DNA of 64,000 bases from CAVVAL01 sp963742725 (GCA_963742725.1 CAVUMX010000001.1:1984001-2048000); one strand, 5' to 3'; positions 1 to 11,228 are shown, counted from the stretch's first letter. Numbers and translations are program-made. The notes: generated by a model not told the origin, from the sequence alone.

Positions 1-245
1 ACGTCGACCGGCCGGGCCGTGTCCGCCAGCCGGGCTTCGACGGCGGCGCATCCCTCATCGGTGGCGAGATCGGCGGGCAGGATCTCGACCTCGATGTCGT
101 GGGCGTCGCGGAGTTCGGCCGCGAACGCCGCCAACCGCTCCTCGTCACGGGCGACCAGCACCAGGTCGTGGAACTCCACGGCGAGCCGGCGGACGAACGC
201 CGCGCCGATGCCGGCGGTGGCGCCCGTGACGAGAGCGGTGGGCAT
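1..245 (-). CDS. SDR-family oxidoreductase, 3' part cut by window edge
   Basis: Only the first ~81 codons are inside the window; the C-terminus lies beyond position 1. The N-terminus reads MPTALVTGATAGIGAAFVRR, the Rossmann nucleotide-binding TGxxxGIG signature of short-chain dehydrogenases, followed by an acidic VARDEERL segment. The substrate cannot be told because the active-site YxxxK region is missing. The start ATG at 245 is preceded by AGGAG, which overlaps the stop codon of the upstream membrane-protein gene (8-nt gap), so the two are probably co-transcribed. Confidence 0.85.
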   Translation of the reverse strand, partial: MPTALVTGATAGIGAAFVRRLAVEFHDLVLVARDEERLAAFAAELRDAHDIEVEILPADLATDEGCAAVEARLADTARPVD

Positions 246-253
246 GCGTACTC

Positions 254-811
254 CTAGTAGAGCTGGTTGGGCTGCGTGGGCTTGAAGAACTTGTTCGAGA
301 TCGGCAGGGCCAGCAGCACGATCACGGCGATGTAGATCAGCAGCGCCAGTACGGCGTTGATGATCGAGTACGCCGTGTACCAACCCGGCACGGCGTCGGT
401 CTGCTGGAAGCTGCCGATGAAACCGAAGCCGGTGCAGCAGAGGAACAGGCCGCACACGACCCAGGTGATGATCCGGGCGACGTTGCTGCCGCGCAGGTTC
501 AGCAGGGCGAGCACGACGAAGACGATCGCGATCACCACGCTGAAGCCGATGCCGAACACCAGCGCGACGTTGACGATCGTGTCGGTGTCCATCTGCGGAC
601 CGTCCGCAGGCTGCTGCGCCTCCGCCGCGTCCCTGATGATGTCCTTGTTCGCGATCGTCATGATCGCGCCCAGGAGTGACAGCACGACCTGGAAGAGCAT
701 CAGGCCGGCGGCGGCGGTCACAGTGACCGGCCGGGGCGGGCGCTCGGCCGGCGTGACTACCGGCGGCGGACCGAACGGCGGCGGCGGTGCGGGCGGGCCG
801 GAGTAGGCCAT
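254..811 (-). CDS. Small four-helix membrane protein, unknown function
   Basis: 185 residues. The first ~28 residues are Pro/Gly-rich (PPAPPPPFGPPP) and probably cytosolic and disordered. Four hydrophobic stretches follow, at about 32-53, 80-105, 112-133 and 145-170, and the C-terminus is short and polar. This layout is common among uncharacterised actinobacterial integral membrane proteins; I do not recognise a family. ATG at 811 has a good AGGAGA site. It sits just upstream of the SDR gene, with which it probably forms an operon. No transport or enzymatic motif is visible. Confidence 0.7.
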   Translation of the reverse strand: MAYSGPPAPPPPFGPPPVVTPAERPPRPVTVTAAAGLMLFQVVLSLLGAIMTIANKDIIRDAAEAQQPADGPQMDTDTIVNVALVFGIGFSVVIAIVFVVLALLNLRGSNVARIITWVVCGLFLCCTGFGFIGSFQQTDAVPGWYTAYSIINAVLALLIYIAVIVLLALPISNKFFKPTQPNQLY

Positions 812-879
812 CTCATCTCCTCATTGGTCAGCTGAACTCGCACAACGTATCGAGACGTCGCCATTGGATCGACGTTTAT

Positions 880-1923
880 TCAGTACAGGGTGCGCAGGAT
901 CTCCCAGCCGGGATCAGGCGTCCACGCCGCGCTCACGGGTCGCGGCTGCTGCGCGGCCCATGCTTCGACCTGTCCGGGGACGACGCCCTCGTGGTCGGCG
1001 TAGAGGTGCAGGTTCCGTACCCCGCCCGTCGTGACGACGGCGGTGAGCACGGCCGAGCGGCCCAGCCGCCCGAGCAGGCCCTTGGAGATGACGTCGAGGG
1101 CGGCCGACTCCTCCTCGGTGGGCTGACCGTCCTCGCCGGCCCGGTAGCCGATCCGGATGGCGCCGTGCAGGTCGAACAGCGGGTGGTCCATGCGCGGGAA
1201 CGGCACCCTGACCTGGGCTTCCAGCGTCTGGCCGCGGTCGTCGATGCCCTCGAGGAGGGTCCAGTCGTCCGCGCCGTACTCGCCGGCCAGCTCGGTGACG
1301 ACCGTGCGGACGCCCGCCACGTCGTGCGGCTGCTCGACGCCCGTCACCCGGATCTCGCCGAGCCACCGCTCGACGTCGTCCTCGCCGAGGGCCCAGTCGA
1401 GCATGAGGAAGGCCGCGCGGAGGCGGTCGGCGTCGTCCAGGAACGGGAAGTCCGGGTGGTGGACGAGGACGTGGACGCGCGCCCGGTCGTGGTCCACCTC
1501 GGTGCCGAACCGGGCCTTGCCCGGGTCGAACATGTGCCGGCCGAGCTGGAACGAGCACTCGAACTCGCGCAGGTCGGACTGGCGCGCCGGGTGGTACTCC
1601 CAGACATCGTCGGCGCCGGGCCCGGCACGCAGCCATCGTTCGGTGACGGCGCGCAGCACCGGCGACCCCTCCGGGCTCAGGACCAGGGCGTTGCGGGCCT
1701 TCCGGCCGGCCGTCAGCTCCCACGCGATGTCCGGGTGGATCGCGGCGACCTTGCTGGACAGCATCCGGTCGACGCCGCTCAGCTCACCGGCCGCGAGTGC
1801 GCGGTCGAGCTTGCCGCTGACCTGCGGCCACCACGCCCAGAACGCCGCGATACCCGCCCTGGGGTCACGGTCACGCCGCCGGCCGAAGATCACCACGCTC
1901 AGAGTTTGCCGCACCGCGCCCAC
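880..1923 (-). CDS. Hypothetical cytosolic protein (347 aa)
   Basis: A soluble protein without signal peptide or membrane segment. It is rich in Trp and acidic residues, with a short N-terminal region, a middle part rich in HVLVHHPDFPFLDDADRLR-like sequence, and a C-terminal part mentioning dates or arm-like hydrophobic strands (VLTAVVTTGGVRNLHLY). The overall look resembles actinobacterial DUF695-type proteins, but I cannot confirm this. The start GTG at 1923 is supported by AGGAG eight bases upstream. No enzymatic motif is evident. Codon use matches its neighbours, so it is a real gene of unknown role. Confidence 0.7.
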   Translation of the reverse strand: MGAVRQTLSVVIFGRRRDRDPRAGIAAFWAWWPQVSGKLDRALAAGELSGVDRMLSSKVAAIHPDIAWELTAGRKARNALVLSPEGSPVLRAVTERWLRAGPGADDVWEYHPARQSDLREFECSFQLGRHMFDPGKARFGTEVDHDRARVHVLVHHPDFPFLDDADRLRAAFLMLDWALGEDDVERWLGEIRVTGVEQPHDVAGVRTVVTELAGEYGADDWTLLEGIDDRGQTLEAQVRVPFPRMDHPLFDLHGAIRIGYRAGEDGQPTEEESAALDVISKGLLGRLGRSAVLTAVVTTGGVRNLHLYADHEGVVPGQVEAWAAQQPRPVSAAWTPDPGWEILRTLY

Positions 1924-1968
1924 GGCGCAACTCCTACGACAACGCTGTCATCCGATCCTGCGTCCGGC

Positions 1969-2466
1969 TCAGGCGAACACCGCGCCGGTGATCCACGTTC
2001 CGGCGATGAGCAGGCCGGCCACGAGTTCGATCAGCATCGCCAGCCCGGTGGCCTTCAACGCCTCGACTGTGGACGGCCACGCGCGCTGCGTGTCGCCGAG
2101 CCGCCGCCACTCGGCGAGCCAGATCCCGGCGACGAACCCGATCGGGAACCCCACTATGGGGATGACGAAGAAGCCGACGATCGCCCCCGCGACGCCGAGC
2201 AGCAGCGTCAGGTTGGGGATGCCGGCGTCCTTCATCCGTTTACCGGGCCAGGCGTACTTGGCGACCGTGCCCGCCGCGAGCCACAACGAGGCGAGGACGA
2301 GCACCAGCCACTTCCCCCACCCGGCTTCGGCCAGGATCGCCCAGACGACCACCGCCGCGTAGCAGAGGAACAGGCCGGGCAGTATCGGGACGACGATCCC
2401 GACCAGCCCGACGAGCATCGCCACCGCGCAGATGGCGACGAGCCAGTACTCCAGATCGTCCAGCAT
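1969..2466 (-). CDS. DUF456 family membrane protein
   Basis: 165 residues, almost entirely hydrophobic, with about five membrane segments. The conserved features of DUF456 are visible: a VGIVVPILPGLFL segment near residue 25, a Gly-rich GVAGAIVGFFVIPIVGFPIG repeat-like hairpin near residues 92-112, and a C-terminal hydrophobic helix pair. The molecular function of the family is unknown. The start ATG at 2466 lies 10 nt after the clpB stop on the same strand, so it is likely read through from clpB and may be heat inducible; its ribosome site would lie within the last clpB codons (AAGGG). Confidence 0.8.
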   Translation of the reverse strand: MLDDLEYWLVAICAVAMLVGLVGIVVPILPGLFLCYAAVVVWAILAEAGWGKWLVLVLASLWLAAGTVAKYAWPGKRMKDAGIPNLTLLLGVAGAIVGFFVIPIVGFPIGFVAGIWLAEWRRLGDTQRAWPSTVEALKATGLAMLIELVAGLLIAGTWITGAVFA

Positions 2467-2476
2467 GGACGTGAAC

Positions 2477-5065
<2,589 letters not shown>

Positions 5066-5118
5066 GCGCTCCCCGGGTGTACTCGTCTGGCATTGCGCCC
5101 TGTCAAACGTACCGCAAA

Positions 5119-5139
5119 GTTGAGTCTATTCCGCTCAAC
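5119..5139 (-). promoter_or_regulatory. HAIR box (HspR operator) upstream of clpB
   Basis: The sequence GTTGAGT-N7-GCTCAAC is an inverted repeat with one mismatch and matches the HspR-associated inverted repeat of actinobacteria (consensus CTTGAGT-N7-ACTCAAG). It lies 54-74 nt upstream of the clpB start, a position where bound HspR would block the promoter. A second, closely similar box lies upstream of dnaK. Operator function is inferred from the known HspR system of Streptomyces and Mycobacterium. Confidence 0.85.
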
Positions 5140-5189
5140 TTTCGCTCGCCCTCGACCCGCCGGCGCCCGGCGCGCGCCCGGTGGACCAT

Positions 5190-5253
5190 CTGTCGGGGAT
5201 ATCGGGCTATCCCGCGCCCGGTTACAGCACGCCATCCCGAACAGTCCGGTTCG
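5190..5253 (+). repeat. 64-bp dispersed intergenic element, copy A
   Basis: One of four 64-bp copies in this window (others at 28460-28523, 45661-45724 and 61682-61745), alignable end to end without a gap. It begins CTGTCGGGG and ends AACAGTCCGGTTCG. This copy is slightly degenerate: its 3' palindrome CCGGAC-A-GTCCGG has a mismatch. It contains a short stem GGGATA/TATCCC. It sits in the divergent space between clpB and the ALF toxin gene, upstream of both. Function unknown; not protein coding. Confidence 0.85.
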
Positions 5254-5395
5254 GCCGTGTCGGCCACGAGCGGTTGGCGGTGGCCTCGCGCGGCCGGTTG
5301 CTGGTTTGTGCAACTCTGTCCGACCGCCTTCCTGAGGCGCGGGCCGTGGGGTCTCCTGTGACGCGTTGATGCCCGTCTCACGGGGGAAGGCCGAC

Positions 5396-8300
5396 ATGTC
5401 CTCTGCGCGTTCATTACCCACCAAACGGATGCTCGCGGCGGCAGCCGCGCTGGCTCTGGGCGGCGGCCTGCTGGTCGTACCGGCCAGCCCGGCCGCCGCC
5501 CTACCTGGCGCCGCCACCGACCGGCGCGACGTCGTCGAGCTGCTGAAATACGGCGGGCCGGCGACCGCGCAGGCCGCCGAGACGGCGCTGCTCGGATCGG
5601 ACGCCGATCTCCGCGCGTTCATCGAAACCGGCCAGTACGCGGCCAAGGACCACGACGACCGGCTCACGGTCACCCAGTTGATGAGCGCGGCCGGTCCCAG
5701 CGTGCGCACCGCCGGCGCCCAGGCGCTGAGCGGCGACGCGGCCCAGGTACGGGCGTTCCTCGCCACCGGCGTCCAGGCACCGCTCGTGCACGACCTCCGG
5801 ATCCGAGTCGGCCAGCTTGTCGCCGTCGGCGGCCCGAAGACGAAGGCGGACGGTCAGGCGGCGCTCAACGGCACGGACGCCGACGTACGCGGCTTCCTGC
5901 TCAAGGGGCAGCACGCCGCGCGGGAGCACGACGACCGCATCCGCGTCGCCCAGATCATGACGGCCGGCGGCCCCGCCACGAAGGACGCCGCGCAGACGGC
6001 GCTGGAAGGCGACGCGTCCGACCTGCGGGAGTTCCTGATCTACGGCCAGCACGTCTCGCGCGCCCGTGACCAGGAACTGATGACGGTGGCCAAGCTCGCC
6101 GCTCAAGCGAAGGAAGCCGGCGCGCTGGCGGCCGAGGAGACGGAGTCGGCGAAGCAGCAGTCCGACATCGCCGTCAACGCGGCGCGGCTGGCCAAGGAGG
6201 CCGCCGAGCGGGCGGCCGCCGAGACCAAGGCCGCCCAGGACTCCGCCGGACGGGCATCCAACGCGGCCAGCCGGGCGGCGGACGCCGCACACGGCGCTGC
6301 CGAGGCTGCCCGTACCGCGATCGGCGCCGCCAACCAGGCGAGCGCGGCGGCACGGGCAGCGGCCCACGCGGCCGCACGTGCCGCGCACGCCGCGACCCTG
6401 GCCGGCCAGGCCGCCGCCGGTGCCTACAACGCCGCCGCCGCGGCCGCGACCGACGCCGGCAAGGCGCAGGCCGCACGCATCGCCGCCGTGAACGCCCGGA
6501 ACGTCGCCGTGAACGCCCGCAAGGCCGCCGAGGCGGCGAGTGCCGCGGGTGAGGCCGCGGCGCAGGCGAGCACCGCGGCGGTGGCTGCGGCCAGCGCCGG
6601 CCAGCACGCGGCAGCGGCATCCGCTGCCGCCGCCGAGGCAGGCGCGCAGTCGAACGTCGCCGCGGACGAGGCCGCGCGGGCACGCCGCCAGGCCGCTGCC
6701 GCGCAGAGTGCCGCCCGTCGGGCCACGCAGGCCGCGAACGCGGCCGAGCGGCTGGCGGGCCAGGCGGCGACAGCCGCCCGTGAGGCACGCGACGCCGCGA
6801 ACCAGGCCGCCGGGCATGCCGAAGCGGCCGCCCGCGCGGCGGACGAAGCCGCCGATCACGCGGGAGAGGCTGAGAGCGCGGCCCGGAAGTCCGCCGAGCA
6901 CGCCGCTGCGGCTCAGACCGCGGCGAACACGGCGACGACGGCCGCCAACCAGGCCAACTCCGTCGAGGAAGCCGGGCGGATCGCGGACCAGGAGCGGCTG
7001 ACCATCCGCAAGCTGGAGGGCGAGCAGAAGGCCGAGGACGCCAAGGCAAGGCTCGCAGAGCTGCCGCCGGGTGTCGCGTGGGACGCCGCCGAGGCGGACC
7101 GTCGCGACTCGGAGACCGTCGCCCTGCTCGCCGCCGCCCGGGCCTCGGGCGCACCGGCCGACACGGTGATCACCAAGGGCCGGAAGGCCGCCGCCCGCCT
7201 CGCGGTGTCCGGCGGTTCGTGGACCCGCGCCGCTGCCCAGGAGGCCCTGGTCGGCGGCGAGGCCGACCTGCGGGAGTTCCTGCGCGGCGGGCTCGACTCC
7301 GCGGCAGAGCAGGACGACCGCTCCAAGGTCGCCCACCTCGGCGAGACGGGCAAGCCGGCCGTGAAGACCGCGGCGGACGCCGCCCTCACCGGCGACGGCG
7401 ACGACGTCCGGACGTTCCTGCGGACGCGGCAGTACGTGGGTAAGTCCGAGGACGACCGGCTCAAGATCGCCCAGATCATGAGCACGGGCGGACCGGCGAC
7501 CAAGGCCGCCGCGCAGGACGCACTCGACGGCACCGACCAGGACCGGCACGAGTTCCTGACCACCGGCCAGTACGTGGCGATCGAGCACGACGACCGGATC
7601 AAGGTGGCGCAGATCCGCACCGCGGGCGGCCCGGAGGTCCAGGCGGCGGCAGACATCGCGCTGGCCGGTCCGCCGTCCTTCCTGCGGTACTTCATCACGG
7701 TCGTCCAGTTCAAGGCGCAGCGGCGTGACCTCGACGCGGCGACGCACATCGCCCGGGTCAAGGGGCTCGTCGCCGAGGCGGCGAGGGACGCGGCGAAGGC
7801 CCGGGAGAACGCCGCCGAGGCGGCACGGGTCGCCGCCATCGCCCGCAACGCCGCGGACGAGGCGGCCCAGCACGCCGAACGGGCACGTGCCTCGGCCAAC
7901 GAGGCGGCGGGATATGCCGCGTCGGCGCAGCAGTCAGCCGCCGAGGCACAGGCATCGGCGGACCGGGCGGCAGAGTCGGCCCGGACCGCCCGCGACGCCG
8001 CGAACAGGGCGAACCAGGACGCTGCCGCCGCTGCCAACTCCGCCGCGTCGGCCAACGCGTCGGCGGCACGGGCGCAGGCGTCGGCGAACTCGGCCTACGC
8101 GTCCGCCGAGCAGGCCCGCGCGTCGGCCGAGGCAGCCGGCAAGGACGCCATCCAGGCGGCGGCTGCCGCGTTCGAGGCCCTGACGGCGGCGATCCGCCTC
8201 CAGCGGCAGGAGGCCTCGCAGCCGGCACCGGGCCACCCGGGCGGGCCGGTCGCGGGCAACCCTGGCGACCCGGAGTCGGGCGACCCGGTCACGATCGAGG

Positions 8301-8938
8301 AACTGGTCGTGCAGGGCGCGCTGTCCGACGCGGACATCGCGATCCTCATCCTCGACATCATCGGGATCTTCGACCCGACCGGCGTCAGCGACCTCGGCTC
8401 CGGGATCATCAGCCTGTTCGAGGGCGACTGGGCCGGCGCCGGATTCTCGGCGATGTCGATCATCCCGTACATCGGCGACGCGGTCGGCAAGACGGCCAAA
8501 GTCGCGAAACTCCTCAAGAAGCTCGAACACCTGGGCAAGCACGTCGACCGGCCCGGCTTCATCGACAACATCCTCAGCAACCTGAGCTACCTGAAGGACA
8601 ACCCCGCCCACGTGAACCGGGCGCTCGGTGTCATGGACGACATGCTCGGCAGCGCCGCGGAGCACTTCGCGAAGAACGCCGGGCACCGGAAGGCCGTCCA
8701 GGATCTGCGGTTGCCGACCATGGGCCCGATCCCGTTCGTACCGCCGAAGGACTGGAACCCGGCGAAGCCCTTCAAGAAGAACGGCGGCTACGTGGACAAG
8801 TACGGTTACCAGTGGCGCTGGGACCCCAACAAGAGTGAGTGGGACGTCCAGCTCCAGGGTGGCAAGGGCGGCATGGACTACTTCGCCAAGGACGCCGGCC
8901 ACGCCAACATCTCACCCGAAGGCAGGCGGACGCACTGA
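5396..8938 (+). CDS. Secreted ALF-repeat polymorphic toxin with pre-toxin and C-terminal toxin-like domain
   Basis: 1180 residues from ATG 5396 (GGGGGAAGG five bases upstream; an in-frame ATG at 5369 would only lengthen the leader). A Sec signal ends near ASPAAA-LPG, residue 36. ALF repeats (about 43 residues each, with GGPAT..AA..AL.G...D.R.FL) occupy 43-225 and 588-775. Each block is followed by a very Ala-rich coiled-coil stalk (230-522, 778-938). A Pro/Gly linker (940-965) leads to a pre-toxin TG-like segment (971-1042, DIIGIFDPTGVSDL and GDWAGAGFSAMSIIPYIGD). The last ~62 residues (WDVQLQGGKGGMDYFAKDAG, then GHANISPEG) resemble small BECR-type RNase toxins, closest in memory to polymorphic toxin type 17. 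The downstream gene overlaps by one base. Delivery to rival cells is inferred from architecture. Confidence 0.85.
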   Translation: MSSARSLPTKRMLAAAAALALGGGLLVVPASPAAALPGAATDRRDVVELLKYGGPATAQAAETALLGSDADLRAFIETGQYAAKDHDDRLTVTQLMSAAGPSVRTAGAQALSGDAAQVRAFLATGVQAPLVHDLRIRVGQLVAVGGPKTKADGQAALNGTDADVRGFLLKGQHAAREHDDRIRVAQIMTAGGPATKDAAQTALEGDASDLREFLIYGQHVSRARDQELMTVAKLAAQAKEAGALAAEETESAKQQSDIAVNAARLAKEAAERAAAETKAAQDSAGRASNAASRAADAAHGAAEAARTAIGAANQASAAARAAAHAAARAAHAATLAGQAAAGAYNAAAAAATDAGKAQAARIAAVNARNVAVNARKAAEAASAAGEAAAQASTAAVAAASAGQHAAAASAAAAEAGAQSNVAADEAARARRQAAAAQSAARRATQAANAAERLAGQAATAAREARDAANQAAGHAEAAARAADEAADHAGEAESAARKSAEHAAAAQTAANTATTAANQANSVEEAGRIADQERLTIRKLEGEQKAEDAKARLAELPPGVAWDAAEADRRDSETVALLAAARASGAPADTVITKGRKAAARLAVSGGSWTRAAAQEALVGGEADLREFLRGGLDSAAEQDDRSKVAHLGETGKPAVKTAADAALTGDGDDVRTFLRTRQYVGKSEDDRLKIAQIMSTGGPATKAAAQDALDGTDQDRHEFLTTGQYVAIEHDDRIKVAQIRTAGGPEVQAAADIALAGPPSFLRYFITVVQFKAQRRDLDAATHIARVKGLVAEAARDAAKARENAAEAARVAAIARNAADEAAQHAERARASANEAAGYAASAQQSAAEAQASADRAAESARTARDAANRANQDAAAAANSAASANASAARAQASANSAYASAEQARASAEAAGKDAIQAAAAAFEALTAAIRLQRQEASQPAPGHPGGPVAGNPGDPESGDPVTIEELVVQGALSDADIAILILDIIGIFDPTGVSDLGSGIISLFEGDWAGAGFSAMSIIPYIGDAVGKTAKVAKLLKKLEHLGKHVDRPGFIDNILSNLSYLKDNPAHVNRALGVMDDMLGSAAEHFAKNAGHRKAVQDLRLPTMGPIPFVPPKDWNPAKPFKKNGGYVDKYGYQWRWDPNKSEWDVQLQGGKGGMDYFAKDAGHANISPEGRRTH

Positions 8939-9636
8939 TGCACCTCCAGGACGGCGACGTCGTCGTGACGCTCGGGCTGAACGCCGACGTCGCCGACCTG
9001 GAGTCGGCCGCCACGGCAGCCCGGCCGGTTCTGGCCGAGCTGGGCGCCGTGGCGGTGGCCATCACGATGGCCGATCCGGACGGCGGCTACCGGGGCTTCC
9101 ACGTCACCCTGACCCTGGTGACCCGGGGCGAAACCGGTGACGTGGTGGCGCCGGCCGTGTCCGGCTTCACGGTCACGAGCTTCGAAGCGCGGTACGGCTC
9201 GGAGGTGGACCGTGACCGCCCGGTACTCGCCGTGCCGTGCCAGGACGACGACGTCGTGGCGCGGGTCCACACCCGAGCGCGCGACCTCGACGAGGCCCTG
9301 GACCACCTGGAGGGCGCCACGGCCGTGGAGGCCCACCCCGACGGGGACGGCTACGCCGTGGCACGGTTCTTCGTCCTGGACGGCGATCAGGGGCTACGCC
9401 ACGCGGCGCAACCCCTGATCGACCGGTTCAACCTGGACGCCGCCCGCTACACCGAACGCGAGCACAGCGCCTGGACGGTCGGCGCCGTCGACGACGCCCT
9501 GTACGTCCGGCAGGCCATCGACCCGCTCAGCCCGTACGACGCGTTCCCGCGGTACGAGCCGGAGGAACTGGTCGTGCGGAACGCCCTCACCGACGAGGAA
9601 GCCGCCGACCTCGCCGCCTTCCTCCGCGAGCGCTAG
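8938..9636 (+). CDS. Candidate immunity protein of the ALF toxin
   Basis: 232 residues, acidic and soluble, without signal peptide, so it would remain in the cytosol as an immunity protein must. Its ATG overlaps the toxin stop codon (TGATG), which implies translational coupling. Sequence: an N-terminal alpha/beta segment (DGDVVVTLGLNADVADLESA), a central hydrophobic VTLTLVTRGETGD stretch, and an acidic C-terminus rich in Tyr/Pro. I recognise no named family. The role is inferred only from position directly after a polymorphic toxin. Its stop TAG overlaps by three bases, in opposite orientation, with the hspR stop (CTAG at 9633-9636). Confidence 0.75.
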   Translation: MHLQDGDVVVTLGLNADVADLESAATAARPVLAELGAVAVAITMADPDGGYRGFHVTLTLVTRGETGDVVAPAVSGFTVTSFEARYGSEVDRDRPVLAVPCQDDDVVARVHTRARDLDEALDHLEGATAVEAHPDGDGYAVARFFVLDGDQGLRHAAQPLIDRFNLDAARYTEREHSAWTVGAVDDALYVRQAIDPLSPYDAFPRYEPEELVVRNALTDEEAADLAAFLRER

Positions 9637-10043
9637 CGCTTCGGCGGGCGCCAGACGGCCAGAACGCTCTGGCTGAGCGGCACGAGGTCACGCCTGTACG
9701 AGGCGTGCACGGCCTGCTCGGCCTGGGCGATCCGGGACTGGGTCTGCTCCAGCTCGTCGATCAGCTCGGTGACCCTGGCGCGCAGCGCGTCGACCTGGCT
9801 CTCCAGCTCGATGATCCGCTTGATGCCGGCCAGGTTCACGCCCTCCTCCTGGGAGAGGCGGGCGATCTCGCGCAGCATGACGACGTCCCGCGCGCTGTAC
9901 CGGCGGCCGCCGCCCGCCGACCGGCCGGGCTGGACGAGCCCCAACCGGTCGTACTGGCGCAGCGTCTGCGGGTGCATCCCGGAGAGCTGCGCGGCCACCG
10001 AGATCACGAACACGGGCCCTTCGAAGGACGGGTTCTCAACCAT
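9633..10043 (-). CDS. hspR: MerR-family heat-shock repressor HspR
   Basis: 136 residues. A MerR-type winged helix-turn-helix is seen at the N-terminus (VISVAAQLSGMHPQTLRQYD, then RLGLVQPGRSAGGGRRYS), followed by a coiled-coil dimerisation helix (residues 75-115). HspR binds HAIR boxes with DnaK as co-repressor, controlling dnaK and clpB transcription. The gene overlaps the end of dnaJ by 8 nt and is the last gene of the dnaK operon, the classical actinobacterial order giving autoregulation. HAIR boxes at 5119-5139 and 13819-13839 are its likely targets. Confidence 0.95.
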   Translation of the reverse strand: MVENPSFEGPVFVISVAAQLSGMHPQTLRQYDRLGLVQPGRSAGGGRRYSARDVVMLREIARLSQEEGVNLAGIKRIIELESQVDALRARVTELIDELEQTQSRIAQAEQAVHASYRRDLVPLSQSVLAVWRPPKR

Positions 10044-11187
10044 GGCTCACCTCGCGATCCAGGTCGTGCCTCGGGTTCTCGGGCATCGCCGCCGCGTACG
10101 CGGCCAGCGCCTCCTTCGCGGCGTCGTTCAGCTTCTGCGGGACGACCACCTCGATCGTCACGAGCAGATCGCCCGGTGGAGCGTCGCCACGGGTCACGCC
10201 CTTGCCGCGTACCCGCAGCGTCCGTCCGCTGGGCGTGCCCGGCGGAACCCGCAGCGTCACGGACCCGTCGAGGGTCGGCACCTTGAGTTCGGTACCGAGC
10301 GCCGCCTCCGGGAACGTGACCGGCACGGTGAGGGTCAGGTGGTCGCCCTTGCGTCCGAAGATCGGGTGCCGCTGGACGTGCACCACGAGATACAGGTCGC
10401 CGGGCGGACCGCCCCGGTTACCCGGCTGGCCCTTGCCCTTGAGCCTGATCCGCTGCCCGTCGCTGACCCCGGGCGGGATCTTGACGTGCATCGTGCGGGT
10501 CTTCGTCACGCCGCCCGTGCCGCTGCAGTCCGGGCACTTCTCGTCGATCACGCTGCCGGTGCCCTGGCACTCGCGGCACGGCTCGCTGAACGAGAAGGCG
10601 CCCTGGTTCCGGCTCACGAGACCAGTACCGAGGCACAGCGGGCAGGTGCGCGGCATCGTCCCGCGCTTCGCGCCCGTGCCACGGCAGTTGTCGCACACGC
10701 CCGGCGCGTGCAGCCGCAACGGCACCGTGACCCCGTGCGCTGCCTCGGTGAAGTCGAGCGTCGCCTCGGTCTCGATGTCGCCGCCGCGCGCCGGACCCGC
10801 CGCACGCCGTGGACCTGCCGGACCCCCGCCGCCGAACATCGCGCCGAACAGGTCGCCGAGGCCACCCGCCCGCGCGCCGCCGGCCGCACCGAACAGGTCC
10901 GACACGTCGAACGGCGCGCCGCCGCCCGCACCGCGCCGGAACGCGCCGGACCCGAACAGCGACCGCGCCTCGTCGTACTCGCGCCGCTTCTTCGGGTCCG
11001 ACAGGACGTCGTTCGCCTCGGAGATCTCCTTGAACTTCGCCTCGGCCTCGGCGTTACCCGGGTTCTTGTCCGGGTGGTGGTCACGGGCGAGCGCGCGGTA
11101 CGCCTTCTTGATCGCCTCGGGGGCGGCGTCCTTCTCCACCCCGAGCACGGCGTAGTAGTCCTTCTCGAGCCAGTCCTTCGTACTCAC
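10036..11187 (-). CDS. dnaJ: Co-chaperone DnaJ
   Basis: 383 residues. J domain at 10-75 with the HPD motif (RDHHPDKNPGNAEAEAKFKE), a Gly/Phe-rich linker (about 80-135, GGGAPFDVSDLFGAAGG), four CxxCxGxG zinc repeats at roughly 165-235 (CDNCRGTGAK, CPLCLGTG, CRECQGTG, CPDCSGTGG), and the C-terminal substrate-binding region. It stimulates the DnaK ATPase and delivers substrates. Start GTG at 11187 has AGGGAG upstream. It lies 41 nt after grpE and overlaps hspR at its 3' end, as part of the dnaK-grpE-dnaJ-hspR operon. Confidence 0.97.
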   Translation of the reverse strand: MSTKDWLEKDYYAVLGVEKDAAPEAIKKAYRALARDHHPDKNPGNAEAEAKFKEISEANDVLSDPKKRREYDEARSLFGSGAFRRGAGGGAPFDVSDLFGAAGGARAGGLGDLFGAMFGGGGPAGPRRAAGPARGGDIETEATLDFTEAAHGVTVPLRLHAPGVCDNCRGTGAKRGTMPRTCPLCLGTGLVSRNQGAFSFSEPCRECQGTGSVIDEKCPDCSGTGGVTKTRTMHVKIPPGVSDGQRIRLKGKGQPGNRGGPPGDLYLVVHVQRHPIFGRKGDHLTLTVPVTFPEAALGTELKVPTLDGSVTLRVPPGTPSGRTLRVRGKGVTRGDAPPGDLLVTIEVVVPQKLNDAAKEALAAYAAAMPENPRHDLDREVSHG

Positions 11188-11228
11188 TGTGCTCCCTGGT
11201 TAGCGCTCACTGCTCCCCGGCTCACTCG

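Noticed and set aside
5501..7873. A 790-codon minus-strand frame opposite the ALF toxin gene
   Set aside because: Arises from the Ala-codon bias of the toxin gene; no start signal, no motif.
6085..8210. Repetitive Ala-codon DNA inside the toxin gene considered as a DNA tandem repeat or CRISPR
   Set aside because: No fixed unit or spacers; the repetition follows protein-level coiled-coil heptads in one continuous frame.
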